From Urechis unicinctus (taxonomy: Eukaryota > Annelida > Polychaeta > Xenopneusta > Urechidae), in assembly GCA_034190875.2 (NCBI GenBank), contig CM067343.1, positions 15,345,941-15,409,940 of the forward strand: DNA of 64,000 nt, in the 5' to 3' direction. A program made the position numbers and the translations under genes. Positions 1-13,575 of the stretch are shown piece by piece. Below the pieces are notes generated by a model. It was not told the DNA's origin, did not search any database, and saw only the letters and a list, made by a program, of their open reading frames with translations. The first letter of the stretch is position 1, and each line of letters opens with the position of its first letter.

Positions 1-2300
1 AGTGCCTTAGTATATTAATCTGAAGTATAAAGCTACATGTTAGCTTTACTTTTAACGATTGCCTTCTTCCTATCGCAGCCTGGTTGACTTATACAATATT
101 TATGTGCAACCGAGTCTGTGTATATTAAAGGTAAAAGCCACGTAGATTACAAACGACGAGCATGATAAAACATTGAAATGGATAAACGTGTCGTGGCTAT
201 GTATACATCAGAAGCAAAGCCAATTTCTAGATACAGCTGATTCATGTAATAATGATAATATCAATACTGCCACACTTGCTACTGTGAATTGCTTTTTTCT
301 GCCGCAGTGTGCTATAGGGGGTCGATGACATGTTTCATGGTTTTTGTACACCATCAATTTTTCAAAGTGGACAGGAAATCGTATGAGAGCTGTCGCCTTC
401 ATCGTCGGAGGTAATTTTAATCACGACACAGCATGATTTGTGCAATAGATTATCGAATTAGCTACGTATACTGTTGATAAATATGTCGTTAGACTTTATG
501 AGCGCAGCTTTGCTTTCATGCCTAACAAATGATGCTCCATGCCGAGAACTTGTTTTTGATTACTTCCCAAATTGACTTTGTTGGAACAGTGATGCTTTAT
601 TACACCGATCAATTTAAGTCGTCGATTGTAGTTGTCACAAACTCAGTCTCTAAGTAAGACATTATCCATGCGCCATTCGGTGTTACCCGTTTGTCAGTAA
701 AGACGTCCTGTCAACAGTTCGCAGCTGTATAAACTGTTAGGTCGATAATCGTATGACCAGAAATCTTCGTACTGCGTAACACCCAGTGTCAATATGATCC
801 GATATGGAGAACATAGCAGTGGGGAGCTTAGTAGGCAGACACATAACTTATCAACGATGCAAGCAGGTTCCCCACCGAGTATTATGCGCGCCACGGATGG
901 ATGCATCTACTCCATGTACGATGCATGAATAAATATGACAACATTGGCGAGTGGTTTTGTCTCCTTGACAGAGATACAACAGCAAAGTATAATACAATTG
1001 CTTACAATGTTATTGCCTGACGACGTGTTACCGTGAACGGGTAGGGTGCTTTCTAGGCAGACTTGCACCTCGTTTGTCCAGTGCAAATGTGCACTCACCC
1101 TTGTCCAGATATTAGAAGAGTCGTCATCTAGATATTACTCATAGATCTTGACTTCGTTAGGTGCTGCCTAATCACTGTGAGATTTTCCTAATTGCCCTTT
1201 TGCTACTTCATCTGCAATATACATGAACATAATAACGCCAAACATGAGCTCTGATGCGCCAGACTGCATCGCGTTGCATAAGACCGCCTATGAGTACGCT
1301 GTTATTTGGACTTCATTTCCCTTGTATATTGACGTGTGTATCGCAAGGTATTTGACATGATATTGCTGAGGAGACTCACCTCGGCAATTATCAGGATAAT
1401 TAACAGTACCAACTAACGTTCCTCCAGCGAGTTGCTGCGGCGTAGATTGGGTGTGGTGGCTCCAATATATATGGCCCTTATAGTTACTTTCATGTCAATA
1501 TAGCAGACATAAAAACTCCCACCCGCGATGGCGCCACGTACCCTGTGCTTAGGGGATTGTTCATCAGTTGCACAACCCATTCAGTAATGGGCCATACCGT
1601 TTGGGATTCAATTATATTTAGGATTTGTCTCCCATGATTCGGTGCCGTTGTTGATCATTCTTAATAACAATGTCTAATACACAGGTTAGCCGTCACATAG
1701 GCCTGGTTAACGCGTAGCTGCCACACCTGACTCGCTGTACAAGTTTGGCTAATGATCACAGTCGGAGCGTCGTCTATATTGTTAATAGATTTGTATTTAA
1801 ATTTAATTAAGTGCAGTCTTATTGATCGATGTGGTACTACATAATATTGATATTATTATAATAAAAAATGTCGTCTCAAGATTCACGTAATTTAAATATA
1901 ATGATATGTCATAACCAGACTGAAATCTGTTCTTAAGTAAACATGTAGAGAATTATCAATCCATAAGAGCCAACAATCCGGACGGCACTGACGAGGTGTT
2001 CATCACGATCGTCATAGGTAAATTGATCACAGCAGGAAATCAAGTCGCCACAATATCATACAATCTCAGACTTTAGCATTATAATTGCTTGTGTTTGTTC
2101 ATACGGCGCTTGGTGAGCGATCACTGGCAAAGATGTTTAGATATAGAACTACGAGAGCAACTTATGTAGCTATTGACATTGTTCTATTGGGTTCAATATG
2201 TAGTTCTGGACTGATCGCATGTTGGATAAGAGCGTGAATAAATACTGCCAGAAGAGAAAACTTTTATTGACGTGATACGCCACACATCACATCAGTAGCC
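1..2300. repeat. Segmental duplication copy A, left part (matches 38,599-40,476)
   Basis: Position 1 aligns with 38,599 and the match continues in the same orientation, so the duplication probably begins upstream of the window. Copy A contains 498-942, which copy B lacks. A diverged relative at about 60,630-60,980 is continuous across that point, so B probably suffered the deletion. Copy A in turn lacks about 44 bases at 2,130 that B keeps (a stretch around the sequence ctgttcctacagaagtact). No convincing reading frame is present. The short open frames on the minus strand are not conserved in meaningful ways between copies. Confidence 0.85.
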
Positions 2301-5225
2301 TGTCCTAAAATAGTGTGCGTTACAAGCTCCCCTCATTGACATCTATCATAAACGTGTGCATTGGGTGCCTTCACACCAACCTTATGTTATGTAAACAAGG
2401 CGAAATCGCGGTCGTGATTGCTGAACTAATAGGTCAAGTATTTTGTTTAGAGATAACATTTGTTCGTGTAATATTGTTTATACTGTATTGCTGGTCGTCC
2501 AACTTCTTGCCGTTCGAAGACATGCGGTGGCAAATCTAGTAAGTTACGATTTCTGTTTATGGATATCAGGTCAGAATACCCAACTGCAGGTTTGTTTCCC
2601 GTTCAGGCAATAATGCTCTATGTTGAGAACTTGTTTGATGTTTTCCTCAAATTATTAATGTTGGTAGAGTGATGGCTGATTACGTTCGAGTAAGGCAGCG
2701 CGAAAAGCAACGTAACACCATATCTCTTTTTTGTGTCTGTCTGCCGGCCTGCTTTGATACATCCAATCTCAGTGCCCAAAAATGCATCTTGAAATTAAGC
2801 ACAGTACATCAAACATACAATTTACAGCAGCAGCTCGCTCCTAATACATTATGCGGTGTTATTGGGATTACATGTTGATGCCACTAAGTGAATGACACCC
2901 TTAAATCATGCACCGTTATTGTGTTTCTCAAAGTTGCACACTTTCATCATTGTGTAGTGTATAAAATAGAATCATCAGATGTTAACAAATAAATACACTG
3001 GGCTAAAATGAATTTGTAGTTTTACATGGGCAGCCAAAAAAGCCTGACCAATGTATCAGAATTAGTACAGGCTTATGTTGTAGACATCGAGCCAATTGCA
3101 AGATTGGTATTAGGTCCTTCTACAATGGTCAACAGTAAACCAATATGTAATGATATACATATAAAAACTGTTAAACGCTCAGAATGTTGTTTGGCAGAGC
3201 TTGTGCCGGATACTTGAACATTTTTATTGCAAGTCTCCATGTTACAACTACTTTTTTAACAAATATATGCGTTCTCACAAGGATTGTCTGAAATTGACGC
3301 TGATCCTAAAAATGTGGGAGCCACAATGGTAGAAGTGGTAGTTGTGTGCATGAAATATCTGTTTAACAGATGTCATAATCATTTACGCCATTAAGCGTTC
3401 CAGCTTTTAAGCGGCTAGTGATTGACGCCATTCATGAGCTCATATATTAACTATCAATGGAAACACCAAGTGGTAGTGCAATGAGTAAGATAAAGGCTGT
3501 ATGCTGTGCTGTTTTCTTGTACCGTCTCATTATTCAGCTGTAAAGAGCATTTGTACGGAAATAGAACCTACAAAGAGAACCATGCTTAGTATAGCTTTTC
3601 ATGATGTAATTCGATAGCAGCGCACTTCCGAGTCATACAACCATAAACGCAGCTTGCGTTTAAATTAGTTTCGTGACAAAATATGATGAATATTGTGCTT
3701 CAACTAATATATAATTGTCATTAGCTGTGTATTCGATAATTCAGTGGTTAGGTAAAATAGACTAATATAAGCAATATGAAATAATGCTCAGGCTGGCTTG
3801 GGCAGCTTCTGCACCTAGCTTTTGGACTAGATGAGGCCGATATATCTGCTTTTTGGGCAGAATACAGTCAGAGACTGATTGTTTTGATCATCTCATGGGC
3901 ATAAACGGCACGATACTTAATTTGGCGCTCTCTCGATTCGTAAATAATTATTTTACTTTAATTGGGATCAACATAAATTAGGCTATCGACTATAAGGCTA
4001 GTCCTCAATATGAACAATATGCGATCACACAGCCAGCGATGCACCGGTCGTGTTAATTTGCTCTTTCTAATAACTAATTATTCGTAAACCATTACTGTTT
4101 GCATATTAAACATGGAGTGACCAAATACACCTTATGACTGATGTAAAAAGGTATAGTGGTCAACTGTAGTAGATTGGGGATAGCCGATTTCTATAGACTC
4201 TCCTGTCTCGAATAATAACTATTAAACTACGTCAGCTTTCTAATGTGCCAGAGCTACTCGATAGGAGGACCGCTCATAGGCGTTGAGTACAATGGATCAT
4301 GTTAACGTTACAGAAGGCTAGCTGAGCGCGTTTCATGTCTACGGCCGTAACGTGCATACTCTCTTTATGTTTCCCGGTCTTTGGTTGTACACTTGGTTAC
4401 CAATGCGCAAACAAACCTCTGACTACCACTTGTATGAATAAGTGCTATATATTTCATGTTACCGAGTTGATAGGCAAACCATTCTTTGCAGCAGCAGCAG
4501 CTCTTCATTCGAAGGCAAACGCGGTTTCTTGTTATCACGCGTCCGAATGGAATGTGTCGACGTTCAATTTTTTCACGCCGTACGTGTCTCTTTGTGTAGC
4601 CGCTTGGGAAATGGGTCACGTGCATTGATCCGTTAATGAGAAAATAGTAGCGGTAGGTTTGTAGGCAGACACAGAACTTATCCACAATGCAAGCAGGGTA
4701 CCTATCGAGGGTTCGGCGCGCCACGGATGATTCCATATACTCCATGTACGATGCATAAATTCATATAACACCAATTACGTACTTAGCAGTCGATGTTCGG
4801 AATACTAACAACTAGGCTTAGCTAATTATATATGTTACCATAGGTATGGTGAGTTATAATTGTTATTTAACTCGTTTATGAATTAAACAAGCGACTAACA
4901 ACAAAGAATCACTCAAATTTCAGGCCATAGATGAGTCGGCCGGTTATTGCGTGGTGTTGTTGCCTTGTAAGAAATACAGCAGTGATCCATTATACAAATG
5001 CAGACAATTATATCACCAGGCGACATGCTCTTGTGTAAACGTTGGGCTCTTTCCAGCCTGACTAGCTCCTCGTGCGTCTGTGCAGATGCACACTCACCTT
5101 TGCCTAGATAATAGAAGAGCCGTCATCTGGGGTAACCTATAAATTTTACCAGGTTAAGTGCTGCTAAGTCACTGTAAGCTTCTCCTAACGGCGCTTTTGC
5201 ATACGGCTCTGCATCATCGGTGATA
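2301..5225. repeat. Segmental duplication copy A, right part (matches 42,808-45,720)
   Basis: This is the continuation of copy A after a 2.3-kb gap relative to copy B. Sampled stretches differ by 7 of 192 bases (3,026-3,217 against 43,539-43,730) and 6 of 294 bases (4,335-4,628 against 44,856-45,149), so the duplication is fairly young. Open frames of 63 and 97 codons occur in both copies. In each, about five of six substitutions change the amino acid, so I do not call them genes. The interval 3,220-4,080 has no relative that I can see other than copy B. The 4,080-4,340 part is a module also seen near 16.7, 35.3 and 59.1 kb. Confidence 0.85.
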
Positions 5226-8200
5226 TACACTGACATAATAACGCTCTGATTGGCTACTCTGATGTTCCAGACTGAATCGCATTGTGTAAGTCTGTATATG
5301 TGTCCAGTTGACTCTATTATCATGCTATTGAGTTTGTAACAGTAAGTAATTAGCCCCCTTATCTCTCTTTTGTCTCGTCTTCTGGCGTTCTCTCCGTTAG
5401 CTTACCGTGCGAACCCTCTCCTGCCATATCTCACCACCTGCAGGATTTACTATCGTCGTTTATACCCGCGCACTGCCTCTTTTGGTCACTCTCTGCTGAG
5501 TCTGGACTCGCTTCACTCGGCTATCTTTTCCTCGTCTATTCGCTGTATTAATGACTTCACGGCTTCGTAGCACCTGTTTTTATAACCGCTGAAGAATCAT
5601 ACTAAACCGTGGGGTTCTAAATGCACTATGGTGTCCATTATGAGCTCAACTTCCACTTTAACCACACTCACTTCTGCCTTGACGTTCGCTACTAGTAGCC
5701 AAGGTGCAATTGGGACGCCAGGAATGGCTCAAGAGCAAAATGAAAGCTCTGAGCTCTTTAGTCATGCCCGCAAAGGGTTGAATGGTTGCCGAAATGGAGA
5801 AAGAGCACGAATAAACTTTGCCAGCAAACGCAAAACCGGGTCACCTCAATACAACCATCCAGCTTGGCGTTATCTGGTTACACTCATTAAGTTAGTAACG
5901 ATAAGCTCATCACGATCGCCTCAGGAAGCTTGACCACAACAGATGGTCATGTTGCTATTTTATCATAGAGTCGCATTTTTGAGCATTTTAACCCGTGTTT
6001 GCTCCCACGAGTGAGCACTGGCAACATTAATCTGCTCCTGCAGAAGTACTTTAAAATACATTTACAAAGATGTTTTATATATGGAAGCACGAAAGCAATT
6101 AATGTAGCAATTGACACTGTTCTATTGATCTCAATATTTAAGTCTGGACTGATTGACTGATGGAACAGTTGTTTGTATCATCTAAGAATCTGTTTGGTGT
6201 TTTTAATAGCCTTTATGGAATGTTAAGCTACGTTTTCTTGCCATATATAACATGCCGTGTCATCCGGATGCTAGTGGATAGAATATAATTTTTAGTATGC
6301 TTTGTGTTGTTTAATGAATATTTACTGGCTTTGAAAGTGGATTATGGTTTCGATGTTTAGCATTAAGGAACAATAACGTATGTTTCGGACATCCTGAGTA
6401 GTAACCAACCAGTAAGTAAACTCTTTGTATATTATGTTAGTATCTAATTGGCTCTAACGTGGTAGCTGCAAATCGCAGTTCTATCAGGCCACTTAAGATA
6501 ATCTTAAATGTGCAGTCATAGTGGGAATTATGCTGCATACTATTGTGATGTGATATATATGATGTTATTGCCGTAGTGAAAATGTTAAGTGAGGTGTGCA
6601 GTTGTTAACAGTCATCGTGTTTGAATGAGCGGCGTTGCTCGGGATGTAGTCCCCAGAGAACGTTGTGATAATGAAGTCTGGTAAAACGTAATTGACCTGT
6701 TATGCTTTCGTAATGTTATATTATGATTAAGATCAGAGTGGCAAATCTCTGATGGATAATCAATTAACATCACAACACAGCATGGTGTGTGTCATATCTT
6801 CTCTTATAAGATAGGTTTGCTGTTAATGAATCTGTCGTCAGACTCCCGAACAACATGATTGTTTTCCGTTCAGGAAATAATGCTCCATGCTGAGAAATTG
6901 ATTGTTGTCTCTTGCAAATTGTAATGATGGCACTGTGATTGTTGTGTTATGTTCAAGTGAGGTAATGCGAAAAAACAACGTGACAACATATCTGTTCTTG
7001 TGTCGTAATAGCTTGCACAGTACATCAGGCCCACAATTTACAGAATCTCTCGCCCAACCACGTAAAGCGTTATTCGTGAGGCGACATGCTGATACCACGT
7101 AGTGAATGACTCCCTCAAGCGAACCTATACAGGTGAGTATTTATAGCGAAAAGTCTTCGCTGAAGCCGACACTAGCTTCACCAACCTAGCCACTCACCAT
7201 TACACCGTAAAGTAAGTTCCCTCTATCAATTGTCAATTGCATGACACCTTTCACATTGTGCTGTGACTAATACATTACTTTCTTGTCGAGTCTACGAGGC
7301 TTTACTTAATTTAGACACTGTTGTTACCCAACTGAGACTTAATCGCTCTGTGTGCGTGACCAACATGCGGGCATTTACAATAGACTACGGTCCAACTTTT
7401 TGATTGGATGATTTATTCAGCTACGGCAGCCTTGATAGGTATCAGGTCACAAGAACGCGAATTGGCCATTTCAACGTCTTCCTCAATCATCACGTGGAAG
7501 CACTTTGACATAGCTTACTCGAGATTAATTGATAAATTTATCTAAATTTCCATCAACGAGCATTTCATAAAGCCGATGCCATTGTGAGGCTTTGTATCGA
7601 CTTCTAAGAGCACATTAACTTATTTTAATTACCTACCTTTTCATTTCATTTTGGCCCCTCAGTTGTGTGTATCATGTAAGATTTTTGTTGCCTTAATGGA
7701 ATGTTTGGCGAAGTTACCTTGCAATATGTAACATGCCGTGTCCTTCGGAGGCTGGTGGATTGCATTAATATTTAAGTATTCTCTGTCTTCTTTTTAAGAA
7801 TATTTATCCACTGTGAGAGTTGAGGGTATAGTTGTTAATCACAAAGGAACAATAATGTATGTTTCGGCGATCATGAGGAGTGCAAACCCAGTTATTGATT
7901 TTTTTGTATATCATTTTTTTAGGTACTTAGTTTTAACATGGTTACTGCAAACCACTGTTTAGCGGGCCACTTACGATAATGTTGACTGTGCAGTCACGCT
8001 GTATACTATTATGTAAGATGTATCTAATGTTGTTGCTGTAGTGAGATGTCTATTGAGCAGAGCAGCTTGTAACAATCATCGCGTGTATGAATGAGCGGCG
8101 TTGTTTGGGATGTAGTCCCGAGAGAACGTTGTGATAATGAGGGCTGGTCCAACGAGATTGACTTGTTATGCTTTCGTAATGTTATATTATAATTGATATC

Positions 8201-8418
8201 GGAGTGACGAATAAGCGGGAGATCGTGACTATCACAATAGGTTGTTTTCCATATGTAGGCATGCAATTAAATCTATTTCTGACTGAAGTGGGAGCGCGGG
8301 GAACGAAGTAAACATTTCTTGTGATTATCAGCACGCAATAACGCTGGCTGATGATTCTACTGATTAGCACGCAATAAATATGTGATTGACCAAAATAATT
8401 TTAACAACAATGCATACG
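4937..8418. repeat. Tandem duplicate A1 of a 3.5-5.2 kb block
   Basis: A1 begins at the ggccggttattgcgtggtg stretch and ends with gaccaaaataattttaacaa followed by caatgcata. The next copy begins directly afterwards at 8,419. A1 carries the 5' segment of a retroelement fossil, then receptor 5' flank, then receptor 3' flank. Relative to A2 it lacks about 1.27 kb (10,220-11,490 in A2), the interval holding the receptor relic. The A1 junction is near 6,166-6,170, where receptor 5' flank is joined directly to 3' flank. Confidence 0.85.
5342..5933 (+). mobile_element. Fossil 5' segment of a tyrosine-recombinase (DIRS-like) retroelement, copy in A1
   Basis: This segment interrupts the anonymous duplicated module near gctattgag and starts with a pyrimidine-rich leader. 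It holds the start of a gag-like reading region rich in Ser/Thr, with a short motif (EQNESSELF) shared with the copy in A2. A longer relative at 52,955-55,345 links it to zinc-finger and recombinase parts, which is the reason for the family call. The copy is broken and only the 5' portion is present. Host module sequence resumes at about 5,934. Confidence 0.5.
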
Positions 8419-8830
8419 GCCGGTTGTTGCGTGGTGTTGTTGCCTTGTAAGAAATATAACAGTAATCCATTATACAAATTCAGACAATTATACCACCTGG
8501 CGACATGTTCCTGTGTAAACGTTGGGCTCTTTCCAGCCTGATTAGCTCCTCGTGCGTCTGTGCAGATGTTCACACATCTTTGCCCAGATAATAGCAGAGC
8601 CGTCATCTGGGGTAACCCATAAATCTTTACCAGGTTAAGTGCTGTTAAGTCACTGTAGGCTTCTGCTAACGGCGATATTGTATACGGCGCTGCATCATCG
8701 GTGATATTCACTGATATAATAACCCTCTGATTGGCTACTCTGAAGTTTCAGACTGTATCGCATTGCGTAAGTCTGTATATTTGTACGCTCTCCAGTTGAC
8801 TTCATTATCACGCTATTGAGTTTGCAACAG

Positions 8831-9640
8831 TAAGTAATTAGCCCCCTCATCTCTCATTTGTCTCGTCTTCTGGCGCTCTCTCTGTTAGCTTACCGTGCGA
8901 TCCCTCTTCTGCTATATCTCACCACCTACAGTATTTACTATTGTCGTTTATACCCGCACTCTGCCTCTTTTGGTCACTCTCTGCTGAGTCTGGACGCGCT
9001 TCACTTCCTCGTCTATTCGCTATATTAATGACTTCACGGCTTCGTAGCACCTGTTTTTATTACCGATAAAGAATCATACTAAACCCTGGGGTTCTTAATG
9101 CACTATGGCGTCCGTTATGAGCTCAACTTCCACTTTATCCACAGTCACTTCTGCCGTGACGTTCACTACTAGTAGCGTAGGTGCAATTGAGACGCCAGGA
9201 ATGGCTCAAGAGCAAAATGAAAGCTCTGAGCTCTTTAGTCAGATCTCGAGACATGCCTGCAAAAGAGTTGAATGGTTGACGAAATGGAGAGAGAGCTCGA
9301 ATAAACTTTGCCAGCAAACGCAAAAACGGGTCACCTCAATACATCCATCCAGCTTGGCGTTATCTGGTTACACTCATTAAGTTAGTAACGATGAGCTGAC
9401 CATATCTGTGTTTGTGCTAGGTCAAATCAGAATTGCCACATTTTGTTCTGCATTATCCGAGTTAACCAGTCCCCAAGAATGCCTTAAGAGCTCATGATAA
9501 TAGCGTCCACGTATCAGTACTCTGCAGTGCTCATTGTACGTTGCTGCTCTTGCAGCGCTGTAGGAGGCCGTCAAAACACCACGGGCGAGTGCCGTGTCTA
9601 GTTTAATCCATTTGTCATTGCAGTTGCCTCCCATAGTTGG
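8831..9640 (+). mobile_element. Fossil 5' segment of the same DIRS-like retroelement, copy in A2
   Basis: This copy shares its left junction with the one at 5,342, so both descend from one insertion that was copied by the tandem duplication. It extends further to the right, through the gag-like region, before joining anonymous module sequence near the words ttgttgatcattcttacttg. It is broken. Its age is at least that of the A1/A2 duplication. Confidence 0.5.
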
Positions 9641-10429
9641 TCTAATTGTTGATCATTCTTACTTGCAGGGCCTTATACATATGTCACCCTCAGTTAACGC
9701 GTTACTGTTTCGCCTAATTCCCTATGCAATATTGGCTCAATATTAAAATCGGGGCACCGTCTATATATTTAATGGATTTATATTCAACTAAGTGTAGTTT
9801 TTTTTATCACATTGAGGCTGTATATAATTAAGACTCCCGTGTCATCTTAATGGTCACGACGTTTTGATGTAAAGACATGTCAAAACCTGAACTAACACAG
9901 TTATTTAAGCTAACATTTAGAGTGTCATCTATCCATTTGAGCCATCAATCTGGCCAGCGCAGAACAGGTGCTCATCACGATCGCCACAGGAAGCTTGACC
10001 GCAACAGAAAGTCATGTTGCTATTTTATCATAGAGTCGCATTTTTTAACATTTTTACCCGTGTTTGCTCTCACGAGTGAGCACTGGTAACATTCATCTGC
10101 TCCTTTAGAAGTACTTTAAAATACATTTTCAAAGATGTTTTATATATGAAAGAACGAAAGCAATTAATGTAGCAATTGACACTGTTCTATTGATCTCAAT
10201 ATTTGAGTCTGGACTGATGGAACACGAGCGTGAATAGATACTGCCGGAACGTTCATCTTGAGCTCGATTATATTGCTGCCAGGAGCAACTGAGTCCTGAC
10301 GCTGATATTTAATCAGGTTGTATTTGATCGAGCTCAGCTCTGCCCTTTACTTTGCTAGGGACCTAGTGTGACACGCCTGATAGTTAAGCAGATATATTTT
10401 GATGATATAACATGTCGCTTGGCTTAGTA

Positions 10430-10935
10430 TCGACTGAAATACTGGTATGCACGTATCATGCCTACCATAAATATTGTTGCCACTTGGTCGAACAGACACG
10501 ACATGTTGCCTTCATTTAGATCAAGTTTCTGCTACCAGAAGTATCCATGTTGCGTTGCCACATCCATTGCGTTACGTGCGACATACGTGTCACACATATT
10601 TCGTCCTTGCTTATGTTTGATATCTCTTCGTAGCGGAATTGGACCTCGATTGCGGCCTGAAGTAAGAGTACTACAAAGCATAGAGACCTACAACGAAGGG
10701 TCGTCAGTCCGGGCATTTGCTCTGAGATTGGTGGAACAATTCACCGAATTACATTGGATGACGCGAACGGCACCTCCAGGAAAGCACTAACTAGTTATAC
10801 TCATTACGTGACGTGGGACTGCCCTTGCCGCCAATATCACCAACCGATATATCGTACCCATAGTTTGTGGTTTTTGGGATCATTGGAATCATCTGAACTG
10901 TAACAGTACTCATAAGTTATGGCGAAAAGCTTTCG
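10430..10935 (+). pseudogene. FMRFamide/neuropeptide-receptor-like GPCR relic (P1), N-terminal region only
   Basis: An open stretch at 10,458-10,790 covers sequence that precedes the receptor N-terminus in other copies. It is followed by degraded extracellular N-terminus and the first transmembrane segment (near gatcattggaatcatctgaac). At about 10,917 the sequence passes directly into the receptor 3' flank (tatggcgaaaagctttcg), so transmembrane segments 2-7 are missing. The same internal deletion is present in the copy at 46,860, so it predates that duplication. The host-gene identity comes from alignment with better copies at 23.5, 33.3 and 40.7 kb. Confidence 0.6.
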
Positions 10936-13540
10936 ATGAAGTCGACAGCAGCTTAACCCATCCACCGACCATTACACCATAGAGTAAGCTCCGTCTATCA
11001 ACTGTTCATTACAAGTGAATCGCCTGATATATTTTACCGTGAGCTGTGACCAATAAATTACATTCTTGTCGAGTCTATTTCTGCTGACGAGGCATTACAT
11101 GTCTGATATTGGCTTTTCCATGGCAGCATGTCTTTTCTTTATTGAGACACTGTTGTTACCCATCTGAGCCTCATTTGCTATGTGTGAGTGAAAAACCTGG
11201 AGGCATACCATCCAATCTCTTGATTGGATGATTCATTCAGTTACAGCAGCCTTGATAGTTATCCTCAATGATCATGCGGAAGCACTTTGCAACTTTTCAA
11301 CTGGCATAAAATGTCACCCAGTTGCAAACTCCGCCATAGCTTACTTATGATTAGATTTATTGATGAAATTCATATAAAGTTCCGTCTACGATGATTCGAT
11401 TAAGCCGATGCCACTGTGAGGCTTTGCATCGACTACTAAGAACTCACGTATTTACTGCTTACCCTTTCGTTTCATTTGGGCCCCGCAGTTGTTTGTATCA
11501 TCTAAGAATCTGTTTGGTGTTTTTTATTCCATTTATGGAATTTTAGGCTACGTTTTCTTGCCATATATAACATGCCGTGTCACCCGGATGCTAGTGGATA
11601 GAATAGAATTTTTAGTATGCTTTGTGATGTTTAATGAATATTTATTGGCTTTGAGAGTGGATTATTGTTTAGTTGTTTAGCACTAAGGAAGAATAATGTA
11701 TGTTTCGGATATCCTGAGTAGTAACCAACAAGTAAGTAAACCCTTTGTATATCATGTTAGTATCTAATTGGCTCTAACATGATAGCTGCAAATCGCAGTT
11801 CTATCAGGCCACTTAAGACAATATTAAATGTGCAGTCAAACTGGGAATTATGCTGTATACTATTGTGATGTGATATGTATGATGCTATTGCCGTAGTGAA
11901 ATGTTAAGTGAGGTGTGCAGTTGTTAACAGGCATCGTGTTTGAATGAGCGGCGATGCTCGGGATGAAGTCCCAAGAGAACGTTGTGATAATGAGGTCTGA
12001 TAAAACGGAATTTACCTGTTATGCTTTCGTAATGTTATATTATGATTAAGATCAGAGTGGCAAATCTCTGATGGATAATCAATTAACATCACAACACAGC
12101 ATGGTTTGTGTCATAGCTTCTCTTATAAGATATGTTTGCTGTTAATAAATCTGTGGTCAGACTCCCGAACAACATGATTGTTTTCGTTCAGGAAATAATG
12201 CTCCATGCTGAGAACTTGATTGTTGTCTCTTGCAAATTGTAATGATGGCACCGTGATTGTTGTATTATGTTCAAGTGAGGTAATGCGAAAAAACAACGTG
12301 ACAACATATCTGTTCTTGTGTCGTAATAGCTTGCACAGTACACCAGGCCCACAATTTACAGAATCTCTCGCCCAACCACGTAAAGCGTTATTCGTGAGGC
12401 GACATGCTGATACCACGTAGTGAATGACTCCATCAAGCGAACCTATACAGGTGAGTATTTATGGCGAAAAGTCTTCGCTGAAGCCGACACTAGCTTCACC
12501 AACCTAGCCACTCACCATTACACGTAAAGTAAGTTCCCTCTATCAATTGTCAATTGCATGACACCTTTCACCGTGTGCTGTGACTAATACATTACTTTCT
12601 TGTCGAGTCTACGAGGCTTTACATTTCTGCCGTTGTGTTTTCAGTGGAAGCGTGTCTTTGCTTAATTTAGACACTGTTGTTACCCAACTGAGACTTAATC
12701 GCTCTGTGGGCGTGACCAACATGCGGGCATTTACAATAGACTACGGTCCAACTTTTTGATTGGATGATTTATTCAGCTACGGCAGCCTTGATAGTTATCA
12801 GGTCACAAGAACGCGAATTGGCCATTTCAACGTCTTCCTCAATCATCACGTTGAAGCACTTTGACATAGCTTACTCAAGATTAATTGATGAAATTTATCT
12901 AAATTTCAATCAACGAGCATTTCATAAAGCCGATGCCATTGTGAGGCTTTGTATCGACTTCTAAGAGCACATTAACTTATTTTAATTGCCTACCTTTTCA
13001 TTTCATTATGGCCCCTCCGTTGTGTGTATCATGTAAGAAACTGATTTTTGTTACCTTAATGGAATGTTTGGCGAAGTTACATTGCAATATGTAACATGCC
13101 GCGTCCTTCGGAGGCTGGTGGATTGCATTAATGTTTAAGTATTCTGTGTCTTCTTTTTAAGAACATTTATCCGCTCTGAGAGTTGATGGTGGTATAGTTG
13201 TTAATCACAAAGGAACAATAATGTATGTTTCGGCGATCATGAGGAGTGCAAACCCAGTTATTGATTTCTTTGTATATCATATTTTTATGTACTTAGTTTT
13301 AACATGGTTATTGCAAACCGCTGTTTAGCGGGCCACTTACGATAATGTTGACTGTGCAGTCACGCTGTATACTATTATGTAAGATATATCTAATGTTGTT
13401 GCTGTAGTGAGATGTCTATTGAGTAGTAAATCAATTTCTGACTGAAGTGGGAGCGCGGGGAACGAAGTAAACATTTCTTGTGATTATCAGCACGCAATAA
13501 CGCTGGCTGATGATTCTACTGATTAGCACGCAATAAATAT
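10936..13540. repeat. Receptor 3' flank module, two consecutive copies
   Basis: These are the copies of the non-coding sequence that follows the receptor elsewhere (34,300-34,990, 47,350-48,780, 57,120-57,930). The landmarks are tgtgctgtgaccaata, ttgattggatgatttattca and gaacgttgtgataatgag. The first copy runs to about 12,160 and the second from about 12,430. Between them, 12,160-12,430 resembles the anonymous module that follows the flank. I see no gene. Open frames at 12,123-12,420 lie on both strands over the same bases and recur only because the block is duplicated. Confidence 0.7.
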
Positions 13541-13575
13541 GTGATTGACCAAAATAATTTTTTTAAGAACAATGC

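Larger units (their letters stand above)
8419..13575. repeat. Tandem duplicate A2 of the same block
   Basis: This is the second, longer copy of the A1 block in direct orientation. It ends with the same gattgaccaaaataatttt sequence (about 13,543-13,562) that ends A1, after which unrelated sequence follows. It keeps the receptor relic that A1 lost. Within A2, the receptor 3' flank occurs twice in a row (about 10,920-12,160 and 12,430-13,540), showing an older internal duplication. The stretch 6,838-7,102 in A1 and its partner near 12,160-12,420 differ at only a handful of bases. Confidence 0.85.

Noticed and set aside
3026-3217. 63-codon open frame conserved at 43,539-43,730
   Set aside because: Five of six substitutions between the copies change the amino acid and both sit in a young duplication, so the frame is open only because little time has passed.
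4335-4745. Overlapping open frames on both strands, conserved at 44,829-45,257
   Set aside because: Five of six substitutions in the + frame are amino-acid changing. The older module copies at 19.3, 27.6 and 52.4 kb do not keep either frame.
6838-7102. Overlapping 66- and 86-codon frames repeated at 12,123-12,420
   Set aside because: Both strands are open over the same bases, the copies are nearly identical through recent duplication, and the B copy at 48,600-48,790 is cut in the middle.
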